DNA from: Taklimakanibacter lacteus
Lineage (GTDB): Bacteria > Pseudomonadota > Alphaproteobacteria > Rhizobiales > Aestuariivirgaceae
Direction: 5' to 3'
Length of the DNA: 64,000 nt
Assembly: GCA_003576695.1 (NCBI GenBank)
Contig: QOZQ01000001.1
Location: 62,001-126,000, forward strand
Made by a program: the position numbers and the translations under genes. Numbering within the stretch: the first letter of the stretch is position 1; each line of letters begins with the position of its first letter. Below are positions 17,466-24,942 of the stretch, in pieces. The notes under the pieces were generated by a model that was not told the DNA's origin, searched no databases, and worked only from the letters and a program-made list of their open reading frames with translations.

Positions 17466-17625
17466 CCCCTCTCCTGTTGCGAAGCAATGGGAGAGGGTGC
17501 CCGGAGGGCGGGTGAGGGCTCTTTGCCTCAGCAAGGAACATTCGTTGAGACTAGAGCAGACTTCACGAAAGAGCCCTCATCCGGCCGTTGGCCACCTTCT
17601 CCCATGCTGCGCACGGGAGAAGGGG
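17466..17625. repeat. double-hairpin intergenic element (family B, copy 2)
   Basis: A 160-base element of the same plan as 13026-13182: end hairpins CCCTCTCC to GGGAGAGGG and CCTTCTCCC to GGGAGAAGG, with the inner inverted pair GGGCTCTTT and AAAGAGCCC. It sits between the cyclase gene and the second FAD oxidoreductase. Confidence 0.85.
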
Positions 17626-17653
17626 AAAGAGAGGAGAGACTCTGGAGCACAGC

Positions 17654-19234
17654 ATGGCCGATCCTGACTATGTGATCGTCGGCAGCGGCATCAATGCACT
17701 GGTCGCGGCGGCCTTGCTCGGCCGCAAGGGCAAGCGCGTGCTGATCCTCGAGCGCAATGAGCGGATCGGCGGCTGCATCCGGACCGAGGAGATCACGGCA
17801 CCTGGCTATATCCATGATGTGATGGCGACGACCTTCGTCCTCTTCATCACATCGCCTGCCTATGCCGCACTCGCCGCCGATCTCGGCAAGCATGGGCTCG
17901 ATTTCTGCCATACGGATCACCCGTCAGGCGTGCTTCTGCCGGATGGGCGATCGGTTGTCCTCAGCATGAAGCGTAGCATCAATGAAGCGGCCTTCGATCA
18001 GCTCGCATCGGGTGACGGCGCCCGGCATGCCGCCGATGTCGGCGGGATCGAACGCAACGCGCCTTTGCTCTTCGCGCTGCTCGGCGGGCAATTGTGGAGC
18101 TGGCCGACGGCGAAATTGCTGGCACGCGAAGGCTGGAAGAGGGGGCCGCGCGCGCTCGCCCAGTTCTTCGGCGAGGCGCTGGTCACGGCACGCGCCTGGC
18201 TCGAAGCGAGTTACCGGTCCGATGTCACGCACGCATTGTGGGCGCCCTGGGTGCTGCATACGGGGCTTGGGCCCGAGAGTGCCTACTCCGCGCAGATCGC
18301 CAAGGTCATCGCCTTCGCGCTCGAAGCGGCGGGGGCGCCCATCGTCAAGGGCGGCGGACAGAAACTGCTCGATGCCTTTGCCGCCATGATCGGCGCGGCA
18401 GGCGGCGAGATCAGGACCGGAGCCGAAGTCGCAAGCCTGCTGCCGGGCAGCGGCGGCAGCGTGCGCGGCGTGCGGCTTGCCGATGGCAGCGAGATCACCG
18501 CCGGTTCCGGCGTCATCTGCTCGGTCACGCCGAACCAGCTCTATGAGCGCCTGCTCAGGGACTTCGCCGTGCCGGACGACCTCAAGCAGGCGGTGCAGAG
18601 CTATCGCTATGGCAAGGGCAATTTCCAGCTCCATTACGCGCTGAAGGCGAGGCCGCAATGGATCGCGGCCGGCCTCGACAAGGTGGCGCTGCTGCATCTG
18701 ACGCCCGGCCTCGATGGCGTGTCGAAAGCGGCGAACGAGGCCGAACGCGGCATGCTGCCGGAAGTGCCCACGATCTGTGTCGGCCAGCCGCATGCCCTCG
18801 ATCCGAGCCGCTGCCCGGAAGGGGCGGCGATCCTGTGGCTGCAGCTGCCGGAAGCGCCGCGCCATCTCAAGGGCGATGCGGCGGGCAGGATCGTGGTTCC
18901 GCCGGACGGCAAATGGACGGAGGACGTGCGCGAGGCCTATGCAGACCGCATCGAAGCGATCCTCGCCCACCACATCGGCAATTTCAGCGAGATCAAGCTC
19001 AAGCGGCGTGCCTATTCGCCCGCCGATCTCGAAGCGATGAACATCAATCTCGTCGGCGGTGATCCCTATGGCGGCTTCTGCGGCATCGACCAGTCCTTCC
19101 TGTGGCGGCCGTTCAAATCGAGCGTCAATCACCGCACTTTCATTCCCAATCTCTATCATATTGGCGCCTCCACCCATCCCGGTGCCGGTCTCGGCGGCGG
19201 ATCGGGCTTCATGCTGGCGCAAGCTTTGAGGTGA
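17654..19234 (+). CDS. phytoene-dehydrogenase-like FAD-dependent oxidoreductase
   Basis: A 526-residue flavoprotein. The N-terminal dinucleotide fold (VIVGSGINALVAAALLGRKG, residues 7-26) is followed by ERNERIGGCIRTEE, and the C-terminus carries the conserved HIGASTHPGAGLGGGSGFM FAD-binding segment. Such enzymes desaturate or dehydrogenate hydrophobic or alicyclic substrates. It is a paralogue of the broken gene at 14892-16460. The ATG at 17654 is preceded by GGAG; the frame extends into the repeat upstream but that part is non-coding in style. The MarR gene begins 4 bases after the stop. Substrate unknown. Confidence 0.85.
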   Translation: MADPDYVIVGSGINALVAAALLGRKGKRVLILERNERIGGCIRTEEITAPGYIHDVMATTFVLFITSPAYAALAADLGKHGLDFCHTDHPSGVLLPDGRSVVLSMKRSINEAAFDQLASGDGARHAADVGGIERNAPLLFALLGGQLWSWPTAKLLAREGWKRGPRALAQFFGEALVTARAWLEASYRSDVTHALWAPWVLHTGLGPESAYSAQIAKVIAFALEAAGAPIVKGGGQKLLDAFAAMIGAAGGEIRTGAEVASLLPGSGGSVRGVRLADGSEITAGSGVICSVTPNQLYERLLRDFAVPDDLKQAVQSYRYGKGNFQLHYALKARPQWIAAGLDKVALLHLTPGLDGVSKAANEAERGMLPEVPTICVGQPHALDPSRCPEGAAILWLQLPEAPRHLKGDAAGRIVVPPDGKWTEDVREAYADRIEAILAHHIGNFSEIKLKRRAYSPADLEAMNINLVGGDPYGGFCGIDQSFLWRPFKSSVNHRTFIPNLYHIGASTHPGAGLGGGSGFMLAQALR

Positions 19235-19238
19235 TAAG

Positions 19239-19739
19239 ATGGTCGGACGCTTCGGAACCGCGCTGCTCAAACCATCCAATGCCGATCAGGACGCCATCCC
19301 CTCGATCGGCGAGATCGGGCTCAATCATTTCGCGCCCTATCTGATCAACCGCATTTCGGCGCGCTGGAATGCCGATCTGCAGGAAGCGCTGAAGCCCTTC
19401 GACCTGACCACCGCCAAGATGCGCACGCTCGCCGTGCTGTCGATCACGCCCGGCATGACGGCCAACGACCTGGCGCTGCACACGATCACCGAGCAGTCGA
19501 CCATGAGCCGCACGCTCGATGCGATGGAAGAGCAGGGGCTGGTCAAGAGCCGGCCACGCAAGGGCGATCTCAGGGTGCGCGAGGTCTATCTGACGGAGAA
19601 GGGCCGGCAGCTTTTCGCCGAATTCTGGCCCTCGATGTACAAGCGCTATTCCGACATGTTCAACGGTGTGAGCGAGGCCGAATATGAGGCGTTCATCTCG
19701 ACCCTGCACAAGATGCTGCAGAATGTGAGCCAGGGATGA
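19239..19739 (+). CDS. MarR family transcriptional regulator
   Basis: A 166-residue winged-helix regulator. The helix-turn-helix lies around residues 70-95 (MTANDLALHTITEQSTMSRTLDAMEEQGL) and the wing follows (KSRPRKGDLRVREVYLTEKG). GAGGTGATAAG before the ATG also spans the stop of the FAD oxidoreductase gene, so the two are co-translated. It likely senses an aromatic compound and controls the adjacent FAD oxidoreductase/cyclase genes. It is one of three MarR-like regulators in the window, so which one binds the shared operator sites is unresolved. Confidence 0.88.
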   Translation: MVGRFGTALLKPSNADQDAIPSIGEIGLNHFAPYLINRISARWNADLQEALKPFDLTTAKMRTLAVLSITPGMTANDLALHTITEQSTMSRTLDAMEEQGLVKSRPRKGDLRVREVYLTEKGRQLFAEFWPSMYKRYSDMFNGVSEAEYEAFISTLHKMLQNVSQG

Positions 19740-19780
19740 TGAAACTCATAAGCGGTCTTGCACACCTCTTTGTTTCATTT

Positions 19781-20007
19781 CCCCTTCTCCCGTCCGAAGG
19801 ATGGGAGAAGGTGCCCGACCTTGCTTCGCCGAAGCGGAAGTTATCTGCTTTGTCGGGGCGAAGCCTCGGCTTCGCGAAGGCAAGAGGGCGGATGAGGGCT
19901 CTTTCTCGAAGTACGCGAGACTCCAAAAGGCTTAGCCCCTTGCTGGCAAAGAGCCCTCACCCGGCCTTCGGCCACCCTCTCCCATTGCTTCGCAACGGGC
20001 GAGGGGG
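19781..20007. repeat. expanded family B element (copy 3), with extra hairpin to 20050
   Basis: This 330-base gap (19740-20069) contains a family B element of about 227 bases. Compared with copies 1 and 2 it carries an extra insert of about 70 bases beginning CTTGCTTCGCCGAAGCGG; the same insert begins in the copy at 63861. A separate short hairpin CCTTCCCC/GGGGAAGG is at 20029-20050, 19 bases before iorA. No gene is seen here. Confidence 0.8.
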
Positions 20008-20069
20008 AAAGTTGGAAATAGCTCGCCACCTTCCCCGCAGAGGGGGAAGGATAAGATAGGACGACCCCC

Positions 20070-22232
20070 ATGGCCGAACGATCCTTCGCGAAAGAAGTCC
20101 AGCAGCTCAAGATCGGCGCCGGCGAGGAATTCCGCGGCGAGGGCATCCTTGCCATCACCAAGGCGCTCCTGCAATGCGGCGTCGGCTATGTCGTCGGCTA
20201 TCAGGGGGCGCCCATCTCGCATCTCATGGATGTGCTCGCCGATGCGCAGGACATATTGGGCGATCTCGGCGTCCATTTCGAGGCGAGCGCCAGCGAGGCG
20301 GCGGCGGCCGCGGCCCTTGCCGCGTCGGTCCACTATCCGATCCGTGGTGCGGCCACCTGGAAATCGACGGTCGGCACCAATGTCGCCTCAGATGCGCTCG
20401 CCAATCTCTCCTCGGGCGGCGTCACCGGCGGCGCCCTCATCATCGTCGGCGAGGACTATGGCGAAGGCTCCTCGATCATGCAGGAGCGCAGCCATTCCTT
20501 CGCGATGAAGTCGCAGATCTGGCTGCTCGATCCCAAGCCCAATCTCGAATCGATCGTGAAGGCGGTGGAAGACGGCTTCGAATTGTCGGAAGCGACCAAT
20601 ACGCCGGTCATGCTCGAGGTGCGCATCCGCTCGTGCCATGTGCATGGCCGCTTCATCGCCAAGGACAATCAGCGCCCGCAGATGTCGGTCAAGGACGCGC
20701 TCGAGGCGCCACGCCGCGACACGCAGCGCATCGTGCTGCCGCCCGCCTCCTTCCTGCATGAGCAGGAGAAGATCAGGAAGCGCTGGCCGGCGGCGATCGA
20801 GTTCATCAAATCGCGCAAGCTCAATGAAATGGTGGGGCCGAAACGCGGCGGCGTCGGCATCGTGCTGCAGGGCGGCATGTATAACAGCGTCATCCGCGCG
20901 CTGCAGCGGCTGGGCCTTGCCGATCTCTATGGCTCCTCGATGGTGCCGCTCTATATCCTCAATGTCACCTATCCGCTGGTCGATGACGAGTTCCTCGCCT
21001 TCTGCAAGAACAAGGACGCGGTGCTGGTGGTCGAGGAAGGCCAGCCCGATCATCTCGAACAGGCCTTCGGCCATATGCTGCACAAGGCGGAATCGCTGAC
21101 GCGCCTGCATGGCAAGGACTATCTGCCGATGGCCGGCGAATATACCGGCCAGGCGATGCTCGACGGCCTGTCCGGCTTCCTGCGCGACAAGGCGCCGGAG
21201 CTGTTGAGCGCCAAGATCAGACTGCCCAATGCACCGACGGCACCGCCCGATGTCTCGCATCTCGCGCAAGTGGTGCCGATGCGCCCGCCCGGCTTCTGCA
21301 CCGGTTGCCCGGAACGGCCGATCTTCTCGGCCATGAAGCTGGTGGAGAGGGAACTCGGCCAGCATCATGTCGCCGCCGATATAGGCTGCCATCTGTTCTC
21401 GATCATGCCGCCCTTCAATATCGGCGCCACCACCATGGGCTATGGGCTGGGGCCTGCTTCGGCGTCGGCCTTCAATGTGCCGGCGAAGAAGCGCTCGATC
21501 GCCATCATGGGCGATGGCGGCTTCTGGCATAATGGTCTCGCCTCGGGCATCGGCAATGCCGTCTTCAACAAGAATGACGGCGTCATCCTGGTGGTCGACA
21601 ATTACTATTCGGCGGCGACCGGGGGCCAGGACATCCTCTCGTCCCGCGCCAGCAACAAGACGCGTTCCACCCGGCATCCGATCGAGGATGCGGTGAAAGG
21701 GGTGGGCGTCAACTGGGTGCGCCGGATCGACCGCACCTATGATGTGAGCCTCATGCGCGACACGCTGCGCGAGGCGCTGACCACCGGGGAGAAGGGGCCC
21801 AAGGTCATCGTCGCGTCATCGGAATGCATGCTGAACAAGCAGCGGCGCGAGAAGCCGCTCATCGCCAAGGCGATCCAAGACGGCAAGCGCGTGGTGAAGC
21901 CCCGCTTCGGCGTCGATGAGGATGTGTGCACCGGCGATCATGCCTGCATCAGGCTGTCGGGCTGCCCGTCGCTCAGTGTGAAGCAGCTGGACGATCCGCT
22001 GCGCGACGACCCGGTGGCGGCGATCGACCAGTCCTGCGTCGGCTGCGGCAATTGCGGCGAGGTGGCGGATGCGGCGGTGCTGTGTCCCTCCTTCTACCGC
22101 GCCGATGTGATCAGCAATCCCAGCCGGCTTGACCGGTTCCTGGCCGGCTTGCGGCAGAAGGTGATCGGCTTCCTGCAGCGGCGGCGCGACCGCAAGTCGC
22201 TCATCTTCGCCAAAGCGGAGGCGGCACCATGA
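20070..22232 (+). CDS. iorA: indolepyruvate:ferredoxin oxidoreductase, alpha-type (thiamine/Fe-S) subunit
   Basis: A 720-residue 2-oxoacid:ferredoxin oxidoreductase subunit. It has an N-terminal pyrimidine-binding domain, the IorA motif PGFCTGCPERP (near residue 406) and a thiamine diphosphate motif MGDGGFWHNGLASGIGN (near 480). The C-terminal ferredoxin domain starts near 617. Its first cluster reads CTGDHACIRLSGCP, where the usual second Cys of CxxCxxC is Asp; its second cluster is complete (CVGCGNCGEVADAAVLCP). The enzyme oxidatively decarboxylates an aryl 2-oxoacid to the acyl-CoA with ferredoxin as acceptor. Indolepyruvate is the family substrate; isatinate is an alternative suggested by context. 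The stop overlaps the iorB start. Confidence 0.88.
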   Translation: MAERSFAKEVQQLKIGAGEEFRGEGILAITKALLQCGVGYVVGYQGAPISHLMDVLADAQDILGDLGVHFEASASEAAAAAALAASVHYPIRGAATWKSTVGTNVASDALANLSSGGVTGGALIIVGEDYGEGSSIMQERSHSFAMKSQIWLLDPKPNLESIVKAVEDGFELSEATNTPVMLEVRIRSCHVHGRFIAKDNQRPQMSVKDALEAPRRDTQRIVLPPASFLHEQEKIRKRWPAAIEFIKSRKLNEMVGPKRGGVGIVLQGGMYNSVIRALQRLGLADLYGSSMVPLYILNVTYPLVDDEFLAFCKNKDAVLVVEEGQPDHLEQAFGHMLHKAESLTRLHGKDYLPMAGEYTGQAMLDGLSGFLRDKAPELLSAKIRLPNAPTAPPDVSHLAQVVPMRPPGFCTGCPERPIFSAMKLVERELGQHHVAADIGCHLFSIMPPFNIGATTMGYGLGPASASAFNVPAKKRSIAIMGDGGFWHNGLASGIGNAVFNKNDGVILVVDNYYSAATGGQDILSSRASNKTRSTRHPIEDAVKGVGVNWVRRIDRTYDVSLMRDTLREALTTGEKGPKVIVASSECMLNKQRREKPLIAKAIQDGKRVVKPRFGVDEDVCTGDHACIRLSGCPSLSVKQLDDPLRDDPVAAIDQSCVGCGNCGEVADAAVLCPSFYRADVISNPSRLDRFLAGLRQKVIGFLQRRRDRKSLIFAKAEAAP

Positions 22233-23761
22233 ACATGCAGCTGCCGCGCCAGAACCAGATCATCAAGCTCGCCATCCTGGCGGTCGGTGGGCAGGGCGGC
22301 GGCGTCGTCTCGGACTGGATCGTGCATCTCGCCGAAACGAATGGCTGGTATGCCCAGGCGACCTCGGTGCCGGGCGTGGCGCAGCGCACCGGTGCCACCA
22401 TCTATTATGTCGAGATGGTGCCCGATCGCGGCAGAACGCCGGTGCTGGCGCTGATGCCGTCGCCGGGCGATGTCGATATCGTCATTGCGGCCGAGCTGAT
22501 GGAAGCCGGGCGCGCCATGATGCGGGGCCTGGTGACGCCGGAGCGCACCACGCTCATCGCCTCCTCGCACCGCGCCTATGCGGTGTCGGAAAAAGTGGCA
22601 TCGGGCAACGGCATTGCCGATGCGGGCAAGGTCATCGAGACGGCGCGGAAAACGGCGCGCCGTTTCGTCGCCGCCGATCTCGAGGCGATCGCGGTGAAGA
22701 ATGGCAGCGTCATCTCGGCCAGCCTGTTCGGCGCGCTGGCGGCGGCCGATGTCCTGCCTTTCACGCCGGAGAGTTTCGAAGAGACGATCAAGAGCGGCGG
22801 CAAGGGGATTGCCGCCAGTCTCAGGGCTTTTCGCGAGGCCTATGACGCGGCGCTGGCGCCTGTCCCCGAGCCTGCCGGGGCCGAGCCGGTCAGCGCTGCG
22901 CCCGTGCCTACGGGACCTGAGAAGCTCACAAGGCAGTATCGCGAGCTCATCGCCCGCATCGACGGCGAACTGCCGGCGGAGGCGCGCGACATGGCGCATG
23001 CCGGTCTCGCCAAGGTGATCGCCTTCCAGGATCTCGCCTATGGCGAGGAATATCTCGGCCGGCTGGTGAGGATCTCGGCGCTCGATCATGATCTGGGCGG
23101 TGACGGCAAGGACCGGGCGCTGACGCGCGAAGCCGCCAAATATATCGCCAATGCGATGGCCTATGACGATGTGATCCGGGTGGCGCGCATCAAGACGCAG
23201 AGCGAGCGCTTCCATCGGGTGCGCGACGAGGTCCGGGTGCGCGACGAGCAGGTGCTCAAGATCACCGAATTCATGCATCCGCGTATGGAAGAGGTCTGCG
23301 GCATGCTGCCGGCGCGACTTGGCCGCTTCATCGAAGTCAGGCCGCGTCTGTTCAAGGCGCTCGACCGCATCGTCAATCGTGGCCGGCATGTGCGCACCGA
23401 CAAGGTCTCCTGGTTCGCGACGCTCTATGTGCTGGGTGGCCTGTCGCGCCTGCGCCGAAGGCTGCTGCGCCACCAGGTGGAGCAGGGCCATCTCGAACGC
23501 TGGCTCGGCGAGACGGAACGGGTCGCGCGCCTGAACTATGATCTCGGCGTCGAGATCCTGCGCTGTCGCCGGCTGATCAAGGGTTATAGCGACACGCATG
23601 CGCGCGGCCTCACGCGCTATGACCGGGTGCTGTCGGCGCTGCCGATGCTGGAGCAGCGGCAAGATGGCGCCGACTGGCTGCGCCGCCTGCGCGATGCGGC
23701 GCTGAAGGACGAGGACGGCACGGCGCTCGCCGGCGCGCTCAAGACGGTGGAGAGTCTTTAG
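22229..23761 (+). CDS. iorB: indolepyruvate:ferredoxin oxidoreductase, beta-type subunit with C-terminal extension
   Basis: A 510-residue protein. Residues 1-205 form the gamma-type POR/IOR domain (LAVGGQGGGVVSDWIVHLAE, VPGVAQRTGATIYYVEM). A Pro/Ala-rich linker at about 208-230 is followed by an Arg-rich helical region of about 280 residues. Ordinary IorB subunits are about 200 residues; the extension resembles the DUF6537-type region found in fused proteobacterial IOR proteins. The ATG overlaps the iorA stop (ATGA) and GGAGG is upstream, so the subunits are coupled. It completes the oxidoreductase encoded with iorA. Confidence 0.85.
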   Translation: MNMQLPRQNQIIKLAILAVGGQGGGVVSDWIVHLAETNGWYAQATSVPGVAQRTGATIYYVEMVPDRGRTPVLALMPSPGDVDIVIAAELMEAGRAMMRGLVTPERTTLIASSHRAYAVSEKVASGNGIADAGKVIETARKTARRFVAADLEAIAVKNGSVISASLFGALAAADVLPFTPESFEETIKSGGKGIAASLRAFREAYDAALAPVPEPAGAEPVSAAPVPTGPEKLTRQYRELIARIDGELPAEARDMAHAGLAKVIAFQDLAYGEEYLGRLVRISALDHDLGGDGKDRALTREAAKYIANAMAYDDVIRVARIKTQSERFHRVRDEVRVRDEQVLKITEFMHPRMEEVCGMLPARLGRFIEVRPRLFKALDRIVNRGRHVRTDKVSWFATLYVLGGLSRLRRRLLRHQVEQGHLERWLGETERVARLNYDLGVEILRCRRLIKGYSDTHARGLTRYDRVLSALPMLEQRQDGADWLRRLRDAALKDEDGTALAGALKTVESL

Positions 23762-23952
23762 TCGGTCTTCTTCCGCTGCGGCATGTGATTCTTGAGCGAA
23801 AATTTACCAGCTTTCGGGAATTTGGAACCAATTCATCGCCTGCGCATTAGGATGGGTTACGCGTTGTGGACAGTCTTTGCCGACAGGAAGCGCAAGACTT
23901 CAATCCGCGTGTCACTCAGGGACGGTCAGCTCATCTGTAATGGAGCTAGCCC

Positions 23953-24153
23953 ATGAGATGCGACATTCGAGAGCCCTATATATTGAAAGCGATGGGGCAG
24001 GCCTTCTCCCAGGTCGTCACCGATAAAGGATATATCGGCGAGTATGAACGGCAGGACATTGCCGATCGGATCGTGGCCGGAGCATCGGCCGGAGAAACCA
24101 GCGTCGAAAGACTCGTCGCCTTTGCCATTGCCGGGCCGGGCCTGAACGACTGA
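23953..24153 (+). CDS. small hypothetical protein (66 aa)
   Basis: An open frame of 66 codons beginning MRCDIREPYILKAMGQAF, with GGAG nine bases before the ATG. The composition is that of a folded soluble protein with an acidic middle; there is no signal or membrane segment. I do not recognise it. The 191 bases before it show no gene, and a hairpin at 24184-24204 follows it, consistent with a single small transcript. Confidence 0.5.
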   Translation: MRCDIREPYILKAMGQAFSQVVTDKGYIGEYERQDIADRIVAGASAGETSVERLVAFAIAGPGLND

Positions 24154-24183
24154 TCTGGGCGCAGGCGCGCTTGAGCGCGGTTA

Positions 24184-24204
24184 CCCTCCCCGCAAGGGGG
24201 AGGG
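24184..24204. terminator. GC-rich hairpin after the 66-aa gene
   Basis: The arms CCCTCCCC and GGGGAGGG enclose a GCAA-type tetraloop. It is 30 bases beyond the stop at 24153 and just before the candidate operators of the VOC operon, so it probably ends the preceding transcript. Confidence 0.55.
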
Positions 24205-24213
24205 AGATCCCTG

Positions 24214-24234
24214 ATTACTTCAAACCTAAAGCAT
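24214..24234. promoter_or_regulatory. candidate regulon operator 1, upstream of VOC/monooxygenase operon
   Basis: The site begins ATTACTTCAA and ends CTAAAGCAT. It matches the site at 47632-47652 at 17 or 18 of 21 positions in the same orientation, and the site at 14771 in the opposite orientation. It lies about 100 bases before the VOC gene. Confidence 0.6.
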
Positions 24235-24246
24235 TGTCCCAAAATT

Positions 24247-24265
24247 AGTTTAGTTCTATAGTAAT
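24247..24265. promoter_or_regulatory. candidate regulon operator 2, adjacent to the first
   Basis: This weaker copy, AGTTTAG followed five bases later by ATAGTAAT, matches the palindrome at 49465-49486 at about 14 of 19 positions. It is centred about 32 bases (three helical turns) from the first site, a spacing that would allow cooperative binding. Confidence 0.4.
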
Positions 24266-24330
24266 TCCAGGTGCCCCTCGGCAGACACCGGACCTTGGCC
24301 CGGCACCGGCCTGTCCTTGAGGAACGCAAC

Positions 24331-24924
24331 ATGCTGAAGAGATTTGCCGCGTCGTTGTCGCTTGCCTTCTGCCTCATCACGCCCGCCACCGCCGGATCGC
24401 TGCCTGGAATGCGCGGCCATGACCATACCGGCGTCACGGTTCCCGACATCAAGCAGGCGCTCGATTTCTTCACCAATGTGCTGGGCTGCCAGCATGCGAT
24501 GACCTTCGGTCCCTTCTCCGACGACAAGGGAACCTTCATGCAGGACCTGCTCGATGTTCACCCGCGCGCCAAGATCGAGCAGATCTCGCTGGTGCGCTGC
24601 GGCTATGGCTCCAATATCGAGCTCTTTCAATATTCATCGCCCGACCAGAAGGTGGCGACGCCGAAGAACAGCGATATCGGCGGCTATCACATCGCCTTCT
24701 ATGTCGATGACATCAAAGCCGCGGCCGACTATTTGAAGGCCAATAATGTACGCACCATGATGGGACCGCTGCCGGTCGACCAGGGGCCGGCGGCCGGCCA
24801 GTCCATCCTCTATTTCATGGCACCCTGGGGCCTGCAGTTCGAGCTCATCAGCTATCCACAGGGCATGGCATATGAAAAGGATGGCGGCACGGTATTATGG
24901 TCGCCCAAGGACCCGGCGAAATAG
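24331..24924 (+). CDS. VOC (glyoxalase/bleomycin-resistance) family protein with signal peptide
   Basis: A 197-residue protein with a Sec signal (MLKRFAASLSLAFCLITPATA, cleavage near residue 21) followed by a single vicinal-oxygen-chelate domain: DHTGVTVPDIKQALDFFTNVLG at the start and GGYHIAFYVDDIKAAADYL in the second half. His and Glu residues in DHTG and LQFELISY could bind a metal. GAGGAA precedes the ATG. It opens the operon containing the fused CoA-ester monooxygenase and RidA, 18 bases upstream of the former. A periplasmic VOC protein beside a cytoplasmic CoA pathway is odd; a role in substrate handling outside the cell membrane is only a guess. Confidence 0.8.
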   Translation: MLKRFAASLSLAFCLITPATAGSLPGMRGHDHTGVTVPDIKQALDFFTNVLGCQHAMTFGPFSDDKGTFMQDLLDVHPRAKIEQISLVRCGYGSNIELFQYSSPDQKVATPKNSDIGGYHIAFYVDDIKAAADYLKANNVRTMMGPLPVDQGPAAGQSILYFMAPWGLQFELISYPQGMAYEKDGGTVLWSPKDPAK

Positions 24925-24942
24925 CCGGGCGCGAGCTGAGCG

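Noticed and set aside
13026-20007. CRISPR-like array from the regularly seen hairpin repeats
   Set aside because: Copies are single intergenic elements kilobases apart with no spacer-repeat series and no cas genes.
20070-23761. Pyruvate or 2-oxoglutarate:ferredoxin oxidoreductase
   Set aside because: The PGFCTGCPERP motif, gene order and subunit sizes match the indolepyruvate type.
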